Below, piece after piece: positions 53,019-61,283 of a stretch of 64,000 nucleotides of DNA. Numbering within the stretch: the stretch's first letter is position 1; the number at the start of each line of letters is the position of its first letter. The stretch covers positions 5,109-69,108 of the forward strand of contig CAZNTU010000005.1 in NCBI GenBank assembly GCA_964575975.1, written 5' to 3'. A program made the translations under genes and the position numbers. The DNA comes from G963674505 sp964575975. GTDB taxonomy: Bacteria > Desulfobacterota > Desulfobacteria > Desulfobacterales > SKZT01. Under the pieces are notes generated by a model, which searched no databases, was not told the DNA's origin, and worked only from the letters and a program-made list of their open reading frames with translations.

Positions 53019-54123
53019 GAATTCCGAATCGGCCGAGATAAAGGGAAAGAACGGGACTATCGACGGCGATGGCCGCATCGGTTCTTTCAAAAAGGTCCTG
53101 GTAACGGGCGGAGGCGGTTTTTTGGGCTACGCCGTCGCCCGCATGCTAGTGGAGCGCGGCTGTCGGGTCGCGAGTTTTTCCCGAAGACGCTATCCCGAAC
53201 TGGAAAGTATCGGCGTGGAGCAGTTCCAAGGAGACCTTGCCGACAGGGCGGCCGTGTTCGAAGCCGCTCGGGGTTGCGAGGCCGTCTTTCATACCGCCGC
53301 CAAACCCGGCGTTTGGGGAACTTACGAGGAATTTTACCGTCCTAACGTATTGGGGACGGAAAACGTGATTGCCGCCTGCCTGAAACGCGACGTAAGCCGC
53401 CTGATCCATACCAGCTCGCCCAGCGTGGTTTTCGACGGCTCGAACGTGGAGGGCGCGGACGAATCCCTTCCCTACCCGGAAAAATACCTCGCCCACTATC
53501 CGAAAACCAAGGCGATCGCCGAAAGGGAGGCGAGGAGCCACGCCTCGCGAATCGGGGTGATTTGCCTGCGCCCGCACCTTGTCTGGGGGCCCCGCGACAA
53601 CCATTTGGTTCCCAGGCTTCTGGCGAGAGGAAAAGCCGGACGCCTGGCGCGAGTCGGCGACGGCGACAACATGGTGGACGTGACTTACATCGACAACGCG
53701 GCCTACGCTCACATCCTGGCTGAACAAGAACTCGCCCGGAACCCGAGACTGTCCGGCAACGTCTATTTCATCAGCCAGGGCGAACCCGTGAGACTCTGGG
53801 AAATGGTAAACGCGATTTTGAAGGCCGGAGGGATTCCTCCCGTGAAACGATCCCTGTCGCCGCGCGCGGCATACCTGGCCGGAGCGCTTCTGGAAACTCT
53901 TTTCAAGACGTTCCGCGTCTCGGCGGAACCCCCCATGACCAGATTCGTGGCGGAGGAATTGTCGAAATCTCACTGGTTCAATATCGAAGCGGCCAGGAAG
54001 GACCTGGGCTACGCGCCCAAAATCTCGACGAACCAAGGATTGAAAATTCTCGAAAAACACCTGCATTCCCATTTGCCAAAAGGGGGGTTGAATCGATCAT
54101 GTCGGACGCAAAATACCATTTGA
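53008..54123 (+). CDS. oleD: OleD, 2-alkyl-3-ketoalkanoate reductase
   Basis: 371 residues, extended SDR of the epimerase/3-beta-HSD type. Nucleotide loop VLVTGGGGFLGYAVARML; catalytic Y164 and K168 (HYPKTKA); RLIHTSSPSVVFDG; LRPHLVWGPRDNHLVPRLL. OleD reduces the OleA beta-keto acid to the beta-hydroxy acid with NADPH. The first 25 residues before the Rossmann loop are an extension overlapping oleC, so translation could begin a little later. Overlap on both sides (oleC upstream, an 81-residue gene downstream) shows one operon. Confidence 0.9.
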   Translation: MKLENSESAEIKGKNGTIDGDGRIGSFKKVLVTGGGGFLGYAVARMLVERGCRVASFSRRRYPELESIGVEQFQGDLADRAAVFEAARGCEAVFHTAAKPGVWGTYEEFYRPNVLGTENVIAACLKRDVSRLIHTSSPSVVFDGSNVEGADESLPYPEKYLAHYPKTKAIAEREARSHASRIGVICLRPHLVWGPRDNHLVPRLLARGKAGRLARVGDGDNMVDVTYIDNAAYAHILAEQELARNPRLSGNVYFISQGEPVRLWEMVNAILKAGGIPPVKRSLSPRAAYLAGALLETLFKTFRVSAEPPMTRFVAEELSKSHWFNIEAARKDLGYAPKISTNQGLKILEKHLHSHLPKGGLNRSCRTQNTI

Positions 54124-54344
54124 TATTCAAAGGCGAAATACAAAGCGACTGCAATCCGAACGCGGTGAAAAAATGCCTTGCGAAGCTGTTGAAAAAGGAT
54201 CCGAATACGATAGAGAGGCTGTTTTGCTCGAATCCGATCGTCATAAAGAAATCGGTCGATATTGCAACAGCCGCCAAATACCGAACCGCGTTTAGCAGGG
54301 CCGGAGCCATCTGCAGAATCGTCCCTGAAAAACCTATGAAATAA
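54099..54344 (+). CDS. small domain protein like the N-terminal part of DUF805 proteins
   Basis: 81 residues, overlapping oleD by 25 bases, with AGGGGGG about eight bases before ATG. It reads KYHLIFKGEIQSDCNPNAVKK, then CLAKLLKKDPNTIERLF and AAKYRTAFSRAGAICRI. This compact alpha/beta domain occurs at the start of some DUF805 membrane proteins and alone in delta-proteobacteria, by my recollection. Function unknown. Its place inside the ole operon could be chance or could mark an accessory protein. Confidence 0.65.
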   Translation: MSDAKYHLIFKGEIQSDCNPNAVKKCLAKLLKKDPNTIERLFCSNPIVIKKSVDIATAAKYRTAFSRAGAICRIVPEKPMK

Positions 54345-54465
54345 AGCTCCGTACTATTGGTTCTTGCCGAACAATTGTATTTACGCAAGCTTTCGAATGG
54401 TGATATGCTTTGGACAAGCGGGCGCAAACATTTTCAGAATACTTGGCAATTGGAGATTTTTTAGC

Positions 54466-55074
54466 ATGAAAATCAAATCAATGATGATTCCCGATCCTAT
54501 CGTCGTAACCGAGACCGCATCTATCGAGGAAGCTCTCGATATTATGAAGACCAACTCGATCAGACATCTTCCCGTGGTTTCGCAGGGGGGAAGTTTGCTG
54601 AAAGGATTCGTGACCCTTGCGGACCTTAGACTGGGACTGATGCCGGCGATGGTCGGGGACGTTTCTCTTTCCGACGTGATGATCAGGAATCCGATAACGG
54701 TGGAACCCGACGACGATATCGAGATCGCCGCCCAGCTCATATACAAGCACAAGATCGGAGGAATTCCGGTTGTAAAGAAAGACAAACTCGTGGGAATCAT
54801 TACCGAGTCGGACATTCTGAGGGCGTTCATTGACATGATGGGTATTCTGTCCGGAAGCTCCCGAATCGACGTCGAAATCGGAGACGATCCGGAAGCCTTC
54901 AAAAAAGCGCTCTCCGTGATCCAGGAATGTCATGGGGACGTGATCAATATCGGAATGACCGCGCAAAAGTCGCTTAAACGGGTCTATTATTTCCGATTGT
55001 CGGCCTGCAACACGCAACTGATCACGAAAAACTTGTGCGAATGCGGATTCAAAGTCGTGGAAGCAATGGACTGA
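54466..55074 (+). CDS. CBS-pair protein with ACT-like C-terminus (AcuB-like)
   Basis: 202 residues. Two CBS motifs: SMMIPDPIVVTETASIEEAL to LADLRLGLMP, and SDVMIRNPITVEPDDDIEIAA to IITESDILRAF. From about residue 130 an ACT-like segment (RIDVEIGDDPEAFKKAL, CGFKVVEAMD) follows, as in AcuB-type proteins. CBS pairs bind adenine nucleotides and sense energy state; no enzyme domain is attached. ATG 54466 follows GGAG by eleven bases. It converges with the hybrid kinase gene. Confidence 0.85.
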   Translation: MKIKSMMIPDPIVVTETASIEEALDIMKTNSIRHLPVVSQGGSLLKGFVTLADLRLGLMPAMVGDVSLSDVMIRNPITVEPDDDIEIAAQLIYKHKIGGIPVVKKDKLVGIITESDILRAFIDMMGILSGSSRIDVEIGDDPEAFKKALSVIQECHGDVINIGMTAQKSLKRVYYFRLSACNTQLITKNLCECGFKVVEAMD

Positions 55075-55093
55075 ACAGGCGGAAAAAGATTCC

Positions 55094-57442
55094 TTAGCGG
55101 CCAAGCGCCGAGCGAATCTTCTCCGAGAGGTTCTCCAGGTTGAAAGGCTTTTGAATGAATCCTTTACAGCCCAGATTCAAGATTCTTTCCGCGTCGCCGT
55201 CCTTGTTGTAACCGCTCGACAGCAGGATGTTGCAATGGGGAGCCGTTTTTTTCAGCTCCTGGAAAACTTCTTCTCCGTTCATGTCCGGCATGATCAAATC
55301 CAGAATCACCAAGAAGATCTTGTCGGAATGTTCCCTGTAGATTTCGCAACCTTCCTTTCCGCTTTTGGCAATCCAAACGTCGTATCCCAATTCGCGAATC
55401 ATCAGAGCCCCCACCTCCAGAACCATTTCCTCGTCGTCGATGAGCAATATAGCCTTCGCAGCGTTCTCGTCGTCTTTTCGGACATCTTCGCGGCAGTGAA
55501 TTCCCTCCCGGATTTTGCAATTCTTCGACGCGGGCAAAAAGATCGTGAAGGTGGTGCCTTGTCCGACTTCGCTTTGCACCCTTATCATTCCCGCGTGATT
55601 TTTCACGGTCGTGTATACGGTGGCGAGACCCAAGCCGGCACCCCTTTCCGTCCCCCTCTTTTTAGTCGTGAAGAAAGGATCGAATATTTTTTCCATCGTT
55701 TTCCGGTCCATGCCGATCCCAGAGTCCCGGATCGAAACTTCTATGTAGTTGCCGGGCGCCAGTTTGTAGGGCGTGACATGTTGTTTCTCCAACTGCCGGT
55801 TGCAAGTCGAGACAGTCAACGTCCCCTCGTCTCGAATCGCCTCCAGCGCGTTTTCGAATATAATCGAAAACGCCTGTTCGATTTGAACTTTGTTGACGTC
55901 GACCAACCAAAGCTTGTCGGAAAGATGTTTGTGAACCTTCGCGTTTTTCCCGCCCTTTTTGAACAATTCTATGATCTCTTCCAAAATCGCGTTCACGTTT
56001 TTAGGGGAAACGGGGAGTTTGGCCCCTTTGGCCAAATTCAGCAACTTGCTGGTCAAATTCGCCCCTTTGAGAACGAAATCTTCTATCGAGCGCAGATTTT
56101 CCGTCGCGTCGCTTCCCTTTTCGGCCTTCAGCATCGCAATGGAGATATGTCCCTGTATTCCCATCAGAAGATTGTTGAAATCGTGGGCGACCCCCCCGGC
56201 CAACGTCCTGATCGATTCCAGTTTCCGCGATTGCAATACTTGGTTGTAAAGCTCTTCCTTTTCCTCCTCGACTTTTTTCATTCCGGTAATGTTCTCGCCA
56301 ATGCCAAGTATTCCCGCCACGTTTCCATTCCTGTCGATACGGGGGGAAAGATGGATTTTAACCCACAGCTCCTCTCCTTCTTTTGTAAGTTCCGGAGTCA
56401 CGAAAGAAACGGATTCCCTTCTATCCACGATCGCTTTCCTGGCTTGGCTCAAAATTTCACGATCCATGCCGCGGGGGTACAGAATATCGATTTTCTTCTT
56501 TCCCACCACCTCCTCCGCAGAGTACTCGAACATCTCTTCCGCGCCTTTGTTCCAGAAGATTATATTCCGATCCAGGTCCGTCGATACGATGGAATAATCC
56601 TGGGCACTGTCTAGAAGGCTATTTAAGAAACTGTTGGTTTCTCTGAGGGATATCTCGATTCTCTTCAGATCGGTAATGTCTTCGATGATGAAAAGGCAAT
56701 GACCCTCGGAGCCTTCCAGAACGGTCGATTTCAAAGCCAGAAATTTGTTTTTGAAAGAAATGACTCTGTCTTCTTCGTTTCCTGCATACCTCTCCGGACC
56801 GTTCCTGACGAGAAATTCGACTTGCCGTCTTTGTTCTTCGGGAAACAAATCGACGAGAAAAAGACCGAGGATATCGTAATCCGGTTTGTCGAATATACTT
56901 AAAGCGGATGGATTTGCATACACGATTCGATATTCCGCATTCAACTCCAAAATGCCCTCGGACATTTTATTTAAAAGGCTGTTGTAGTGCTTTTTCGAGG
57001 TCAGCAGCTCTTTGATGATTGCTCGGGGGGATATGGCGTCGATTCCGATCACTTTGCCCGAGGAACAATATTCGCGCGCCCATTCGGGATGGTATACCAC
57101 GTTGAGAATTTCCTTTTTCATGATCTGGAAGGGAGTTTTCGCAATGTATGCGTCGGCTTGGCATCCCTCGCATTCCAGCCATTCCTCCGCAGCGATCGCC
57201 GAAAGCAGGACAACGAACGAATTCGTCAGCTTCCGGTCCTTTTTCAGGATTTTGCACAGGGCTCCCCCGTCGATGTTGGGCATCACGTAATCGATGAATA
57301 TAAAATCGGGCGAAATGTTTTTTACAATATCAAGAGCCGACAATCCGTCGCGGGCTGTCAAAACCTCGTGCCCCGCCTTGGCCAGCAGCTTTTCCATCAA
57401 CTTGAGAAAAACCCTGTCGTTATCCACCACAAGCACTTGCAT
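55094..57442 (-). CDS. hybrid sensor histidine kinase REC-PAS-PAS-HisKA-HATPase-REC
   Basis: 782 residues. Receiver 1 at 1-120 (VLVVDNDRVF, phospho-acceptor D51 in FIDYVMPN); two PAS domains, about 150-270 and 275-400 (LLDSAQDYSIVSTDLDRN); HisKA with H420 (GGVAHDFNNLLMG); HATPase_c with DSGIGMDRKTMEKIFDPFFTT and GAGLGLATVY; receiver 2 at about 660-782 (D715 in LVILDLIMPDMNG). No membrane segment, so it senses a cytosolic signal, perhaps passed through its N-terminal receiver. It belongs to the group lacking a paired response-regulator gene nearby. Typical of delta-proteobacterial signalling. Confidence 0.93.
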   Translation of the reverse strand: MQVLVVDNDRVFLKLMEKLLAKAGHEVLTARDGLSALDIVKNISPDFIFIDYVMPNIDGGALCKILKKDRKLTNSFVVLLSAIAAEEWLECEGCQADAYIAKTPFQIMKKEILNVVYHPEWAREYCSSGKVIGIDAISPRAIIKELLTSKKHYNSLLNKMSEGILELNAEYRIVYANPSALSIFDKPDYDILGLFLVDLFPEEQRRQVEFLVRNGPERYAGNEEDRVISFKNKFLALKSTVLEGSEGHCLFIIEDITDLKRIEISLRETNSFLNSLLDSAQDYSIVSTDLDRNIIFWNKGAEEMFEYSAEEVVGKKKIDILYPRGMDREILSQARKAIVDRRESVSFVTPELTKEGEELWVKIHLSPRIDRNGNVAGILGIGENITGMKKVEEEKEELYNQVLQSRKLESIRTLAGGVAHDFNNLLMGIQGHISIAMLKAEKGSDATENLRSIEDFVLKGANLTSKLLNLAKGAKLPVSPKNVNAILEEIIELFKKGGKNAKVHKHLSDKLWLVDVNKVQIEQAFSIIFENALEAIRDEGTLTVSTCNRQLEKQHVTPYKLAPGNYIEVSIRDSGIGMDRKTMEKIFDPFFTTKKRGTERGAGLGLATVYTTVKNHAGMIRVQSEVGQGTTFTIFLPASKNCKIREGIHCREDVRKDDENAAKAILLIDDEEMVLEVGALMIRELGYDVWIAKSGKEGCEIYREHSDKIFLVILDLIMPDMNGEEVFQELKKTAPHCNILLSSGYNKDGDAERILNLGCKGFIQKPFNLENLSEKIRSALGR

Positions 57443-57510
57443 ATGACGCTCCTCAAGAATGTAGGTTTCGTAAGTTTCCGATCACGGCAAAACCGAATAT
57501 CCAACATCAA

Positions 57511-57535
57511 AAAAGCCGCCAACAAGGCGGCTTTT
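57511..57535 (-). terminator. Rho-independent terminator of the KH-protein gene
   Basis: AAAAGCCGCC (57511-57520) and GGCGGCTTTT (57526-57535) form a perfect stem with a 5-base loop. On the minus strand it ends in six T, and it lies about 110 bases beyond the KH gene stop. It also has a T run on the plus strand. Confidence 0.8.
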
Positions 57536-57644
57536 CAAGTTTTCGTCCGCGAAACGTCGGTCCGGAACAAAATTCGATCCCGAAAAACTCTCGGTCGTAT
57601 TTTATGCGAAAGAAACTCGGATCTGGAATCCAAGTTCGCGACTT

Positions 57645-57875
57645 TTATTCGATAATTTCCAGTACGGTCCTTTTTTTGAGCTTGGTTGAAGCCGCGCTCA
57701 AGATAGTACGGATGGATTCGGCCGTTCGACCCTGTTTCCCTATGATTTTTCCGAGATCCTCCTTGGCGACTTTCAACTCTATTACCGACGTTTGGGAACC
57801 CGATATTTCTCGTACTTCGACCTCGTCCGGGTTGTCCACCAAAGCTTCCGCAATGATTCTGATCAAATCTTTCAT
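57645..57875 (-). CDS. khpA: KhpA-type KH domain RNA-binding protein
   Basis: 76 residues, the usual size. A single KH domain: LIRIIAEALVDNPDEVEV and the GxxG RNA-contact loop in LGKIIGKQGRTAESIRTIL. ATG 57875 follows AGGAAT. KhpA (YlqC family) binds RNA and in Gram-positives works with KhpB; in proteobacteria it is often next to rpsP-rimM-trmD, which is not the case here. A terminator follows. Confidence 0.9.
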   Translation of the reverse strand: MKDLIRIIAEALVDNPDEVEVREISGSQTSVIELKVAKEDLGKIIGKQGRTAESIRTILSAASTKLKKRTVLEIIE

Positions 57876-58452
57876 AAATAATTCCTCATGATTGGATGTT
57901 GAGATTTTGCGGAAAGGAAGAGAAGAGCCGTCCATTCTCCAACTCTTCCCTCCGCAAGGGTCTTATCAAATAAGACGGTTAAAAATACATTAACACAGGT
58001 CCCCGATCATGTAAAACGAGGGGGACTCGGATTCGCGTTCCCGCTATCATCAAATATCATAGATTAGATGTTGAAAGTGGCGTCTTTGCCAATTCGCTGT
58101 ACACGTTCGTTTTATTTACGAGCCCGAAAATTTGTATGGAATTCCGGATTGTCGATATTGAAGCGAGGGATGATTGGATGAGGAGGTTGGTAGAAAGGAT
58201 CCGTAACTTTCTTCAAGCCAAGCGTCGTGCATAGATACGTTTGGATTCAATCTGGCGACGGGGTCGGATTTAATTTAGCAACGAACGGGGTGCGAAAGTC
58301 AAGTTTTTTTTGCCGTCTTTCGGCCGGAATATTTAGAGATTGACGCGGCGGCATTTCAAGTACATACTTTTTTGCGTCAAATTTCCTGCGAATTACGAAT
58401 TCGCGGAATGTCAGTTTATTTCGAGGGGGGGACAAAAAGACGGAGACAAACG
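57876..58452. other. divergent intergenic region khpA / potassium channel
   Basis: 577 bases without a gene. A plausible plus-strand promoter is TTGACG (58340-58345), 17 bases, CATACT (58363-58368). A short palindrome GCGAATT/AATTCGC follows near 58388-58404 in the leader. The rest shows nothing recognisable. Confidence 0.45.
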
Positions 58453-60165
58453 ATGAAGCTTCTGAGTACGCAGCTTTCCTATTTGCTCGGCCAACGGCAG
58501 ACCCGTACCAATCTGAAGGCCCTGTTGAAGTACCTGGTCTTTCTTCTCGCCGTGGTCCTGCTATTCGCAGCTGTTTTCCACTGGATCATGCTGGAGATTG
58601 AAAAGCAGGATCATTCATGGGTTACGGGCGTATATTGGACTCTCACCGTCATGAGCACCCTGGGCTTCGGAGATATAACGTTCCATAGCGATATCGGTCG
58701 GATCTTCAGCATAGTCGTATTGATCTCGGGAATCGTGCTTCTTCTGATCGTGCTGCCCTTCGCTTTCATCCGTTACTTTTACGCTCCGTGGCTGGAAGCG
58801 CAACTACGTTCCAAGGCGCCCCGCGAAGTTGCCAAAAACACCTCCGGCCATGTGATCATATGCCGACTCGACGCAGTAGCGCGGGAGCTGACGAAAAAGC
58901 TCGACATTTTGAACATTCCGTACTTCGTTGTCGAACCGGACTCCGCAAAAGCGGCGAATCTCCGAGAGGAGGGCGTGTCGGTCGTGACGGGGGAAATCGA
59001 CAACGTCGCCACCTACGCGGCCCTTCAAGCGTCCAATGCGCGCATGGTGCTGGCCAACGCCGACGACACCACCAACACTAACATTACATTGACGGTGCGG
59101 GAACGAGCGGCGGAAGTCCCGATCGTCTCCATTGTCGAAAATTCGGTTTCCATCGATCTGCTGGGACTGGCGGGGGCGACGCACGTTCTTCCCCTGAAAC
59201 AGAGGTTGGGGGAATACTTGGCCAACCGCGTAACGGCGGACCGGACCAAAGCGCACGTCATCGGGACTTTCCGCAACATCCTGATCGCCGAAGCCCCTGT
59301 TCACAAAACCCCGTTTGCCGGGCTTAACATTCGCGATACCCATATACGGCGAGACACGGGCCTGAATATAGTGGGGATTTGGCGCCGAGGCCGCCTCCTC
59401 CCCGTCAACCCGGAAACGGTTCTAAACGATTTCGACGTTCCGATGGTGGCAGGGACCGCCGAGCAGATAGCCAAGCTCGAAAAGCTCATGGTCTGTTCCG
59501 AAGTCAATCCCAATCCCGTGCTCGTCCTGGGAAGCGGGAACGTTGGCTTCGCCACCGCCGCCGCCCTCAAGCGAATGGGAGTTTCCGTCCACGTCATAGA
59601 ACGAAACGAGAATCTTCTGAAGCGCATCTCCGGCGTGGCGGATCAGGTCTTCATCGGCGACGCCGCGGACTTGAACGTTCTCATGCGCGCCGGACTGGCC
59701 CAAGCGCCTTCCGTCGTCGTCACCACCAACGACGACGCCACCAACATCTACCTTTCCGTCTACTGTCGGCGCCTCAACCCCGACTTGCGCATCGTCAGCC
59801 GCATCACCTATCGACGGAATATCGAAGCCATACACCGAGCCGGCGCCGATTTCGTCCTCAGCTACGCGTCCTTGGGAGCCGAATCCGTATTTTCGATTCT
59901 TCAGAACCGTGATTTGGTAATCTTGGGGGAAGGAATCGAAATGTTTCCCGTCACAGCGCCGGAATCCTTGGAGGGCAAAACCCTTGGAGAAAGCAAGATC
60001 GGAGCACTGACCGGATTGAACGTTATCGCGATTCAACAGAAAGGGGACGTGGTCGTGAACCCTCCGGCGGTAACGGTGATTCCCGCGAAATGCGAACTTC
60101 TCATGCTCGGCAGCGTCCGGCAACGAGAGGAATTCAACAAACATTTCCTTCGAGGCGCAGGGTAA
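58453..60165 (+). CDS. potassium channel with two RCK (TrkA_N/TrkA_C) units
   Basis: 570 residues. Two transmembrane helices (residues 24-48 and 84-108) flank a pore loop with the selectivity filter G71-F72-G73-D74 (STLGFGDITF), the GFGD variant of GYGD. Two RCK units follow: TrkA_N (HVIICRLDAVARELTKKL) plus TrkA_C, then a second TrkA_N (VLVLGSGNVGFATAAALKRMG) plus TrkA_C to residue 565. This resembles Kch/GsuK-type ligand-gated channels. The first RCK has an unusual GHVIICRLD in place of the G-x-G-x-x-G nucleotide loop, so only the second may bind nucleotide normally. ATG 58453 has GGAG seven bases upstream. Confidence 0.9.
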   Translation: MKLLSTQLSYLLGQRQTRTNLKALLKYLVFLLAVVLLFAAVFHWIMLEIEKQDHSWVTGVYWTLTVMSTLGFGDITFHSDIGRIFSIVVLISGIVLLLIVLPFAFIRYFYAPWLEAQLRSKAPREVAKNTSGHVIICRLDAVARELTKKLDILNIPYFVVEPDSAKAANLREEGVSVVTGEIDNVATYAALQASNARMVLANADDTTNTNITLTVRERAAEVPIVSIVENSVSIDLLGLAGATHVLPLKQRLGEYLANRVTADRTKAHVIGTFRNILIAEAPVHKTPFAGLNIRDTHIRRDTGLNIVGIWRRGRLLPVNPETVLNDFDVPMVAGTAEQIAKLEKLMVCSEVNPNPVLVLGSGNVGFATAAALKRMGVSVHVIERNENLLKRISGVADQVFIGDAADLNVLMRAGLAQAPSVVVTTNDDATNIYLSVYCRRLNPDLRIVSRITYRRNIEAIHRAGADFVLSYASLGAESVFSILQNRDLVILGEGIEMFPVTAPESLEGKTLGESKIGALTGLNVIAIQQKGDVVVNPPAVTVIPAKCELLMLGSVRQREEFNKHFLRGAG

Positions 60166-60191
60166 CGGACAACCCGACTTGGCATTCGAAT

Positions 60192-61178
60192 TCAAATCGC
60201 GTCTTCCAATACGACATCTCCCGACAGCAAGCGACGCTCGGCTCCCCCTTCCTCCCGGATCACCAATGCGCCGTCGCTTTCGACCGCGACGACCTCTCCC
60301 TCGTATATTCTACCCAAAACATCGACCTTGATATTTCTTCCGACTATATCGGCCAGATCCCGCCAACTCTCGACTATAAAATCGAAACGCCTGCTTTTGA
60401 ACATTTCGTAATATTTTTCGAACTCGAAAAGAAAGCCGGCGATCAATTCGGCACGCCGGAACTTTTTTCCTGTTTCCATATATAACGAAGTAGCGAAATC
60501 TTTTATCTCCGGCCCGAACATTTTCGGAGTCGTATTGACGTTTATTCCGGCCCCGACGATCACGTAATCCACGGAGTCCGGCTGGGCGACAATCTCGGTT
60601 AAAATGCCGGCCAGCTTTTTTTTTCCGATCAGCAGGTCGTTAGGCCATTTTATATTGGGGGTCAAGCCGGTCAGATTCCGCACGGCCTCCGCGAGGGCAA
60701 CCGCAGTCATCAGCGTGACGACAGGAGTCTCGTGGGGAGGCAAGGTCGGACGCAACACAAACGACATGTAAATCCCCGCGAAGGCCGGGGAATGCCAAAT
60801 CCTGCCCTTTCTGCCCCGCCCTTTCGTTTGCGCTTCCGCCACAACCAGAGTTCCCTCGGGCGCTCCCTCTTCGGCCGCTTTCCTGGCGACCAAGTTCGTC
60901 GATCCCGCTTCCTCCAGATACACAATACCGACCTTTCCAAAAACCGACGTTTTCAGTTCCGGTTCGATTTCGTTCGCATAGACCAAATCCGGGGCCTTCC
61001 TCAACAGGTATCCCTTTTTGGGAGACGAAACGATATCGTAACCGTCCTTCCTGAGATTGCCGATCTGCTTGGACACAGCCATCCGGCTAACCGACAGACT
61101 CCTGCTCAATTCCTCCCCGGAAACCCAAAGATTCAGACGCCCTCTCAATTGCCTTAAAATTTCGCCTTTGGTCGCCAT
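60192..61178 (-). CDS. birA: bifunctional biotin operon repressor / biotin-protein ligase
   Basis: 328 residues. Residues 1-60 are a winged helix-turn-helix (VSGEELSRSLSVSRMAVSKQIGNL), followed by the ligase domain with the biotinyl-AMP loop TKGRGRKGRIWHSP and the WPNDLLIGKKKLAGILTE motif, and a C-terminal SH3-like cap. It adenylates biotin and attaches it to carboxylase lysines; holo-BirA represses bio genes. ATG 61178 matches the family start; an in-frame start 13 codons upstream has no site. It is divergent from bioA across a BirA box. Confidence 0.95.
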   Translation of the reverse strand: MATKGEILRQLRGRLNLWVSGEELSRSLSVSRMAVSKQIGNLRKDGYDIVSSPKKGYLLRKAPDLVYANEIEPELKTSVFGKVGIVYLEEAGSTNLVARKAAEEGAPEGTLVVAEAQTKGRGRKGRIWHSPAFAGIYMSFVLRPTLPPHETPVVTLMTAVALAEAVRNLTGLTPNIKWPNDLLIGKKKLAGILTEIVAQPDSVDYVIVGAGINVNTTPKMFGPEIKDFATSLYMETGKKFRRAELIAGFLFEFEKYYEMFKSRRFDFIVESWRDLADIVGRNIKVDVLGRIYEGEVVAVESDGALVIREEGGAERRLLSGDVVLEDAI

Positions 61179-61203
61179 TTTTCTTGACCCCCGCCTCGTT
61201 TTA

Positions 61204-61236
61204 ATGTAAACCGACATACGCCATCAAGGTTGACAA
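61204..61236. promoter_or_regulatory. BirA operator overlapping a -35 element
   Basis: ATGTAAACC (61204-61212), 15 bases, GGTTGACAA (61228-61236): an inverted repeat close to the known BirA site TTGTAAACC-N15/16-GGTTTACAA. The right half contains TTGACA (61230-61235), a -35 for bioA, so bound BirA would block transcription. It is midway between birA and bioA and may control both. Confidence 0.8.
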
Positions 61237-61283
61237 TAACGGCAATTATATAACATTCGCGCAGCGCAATAAAGGACGACGCA

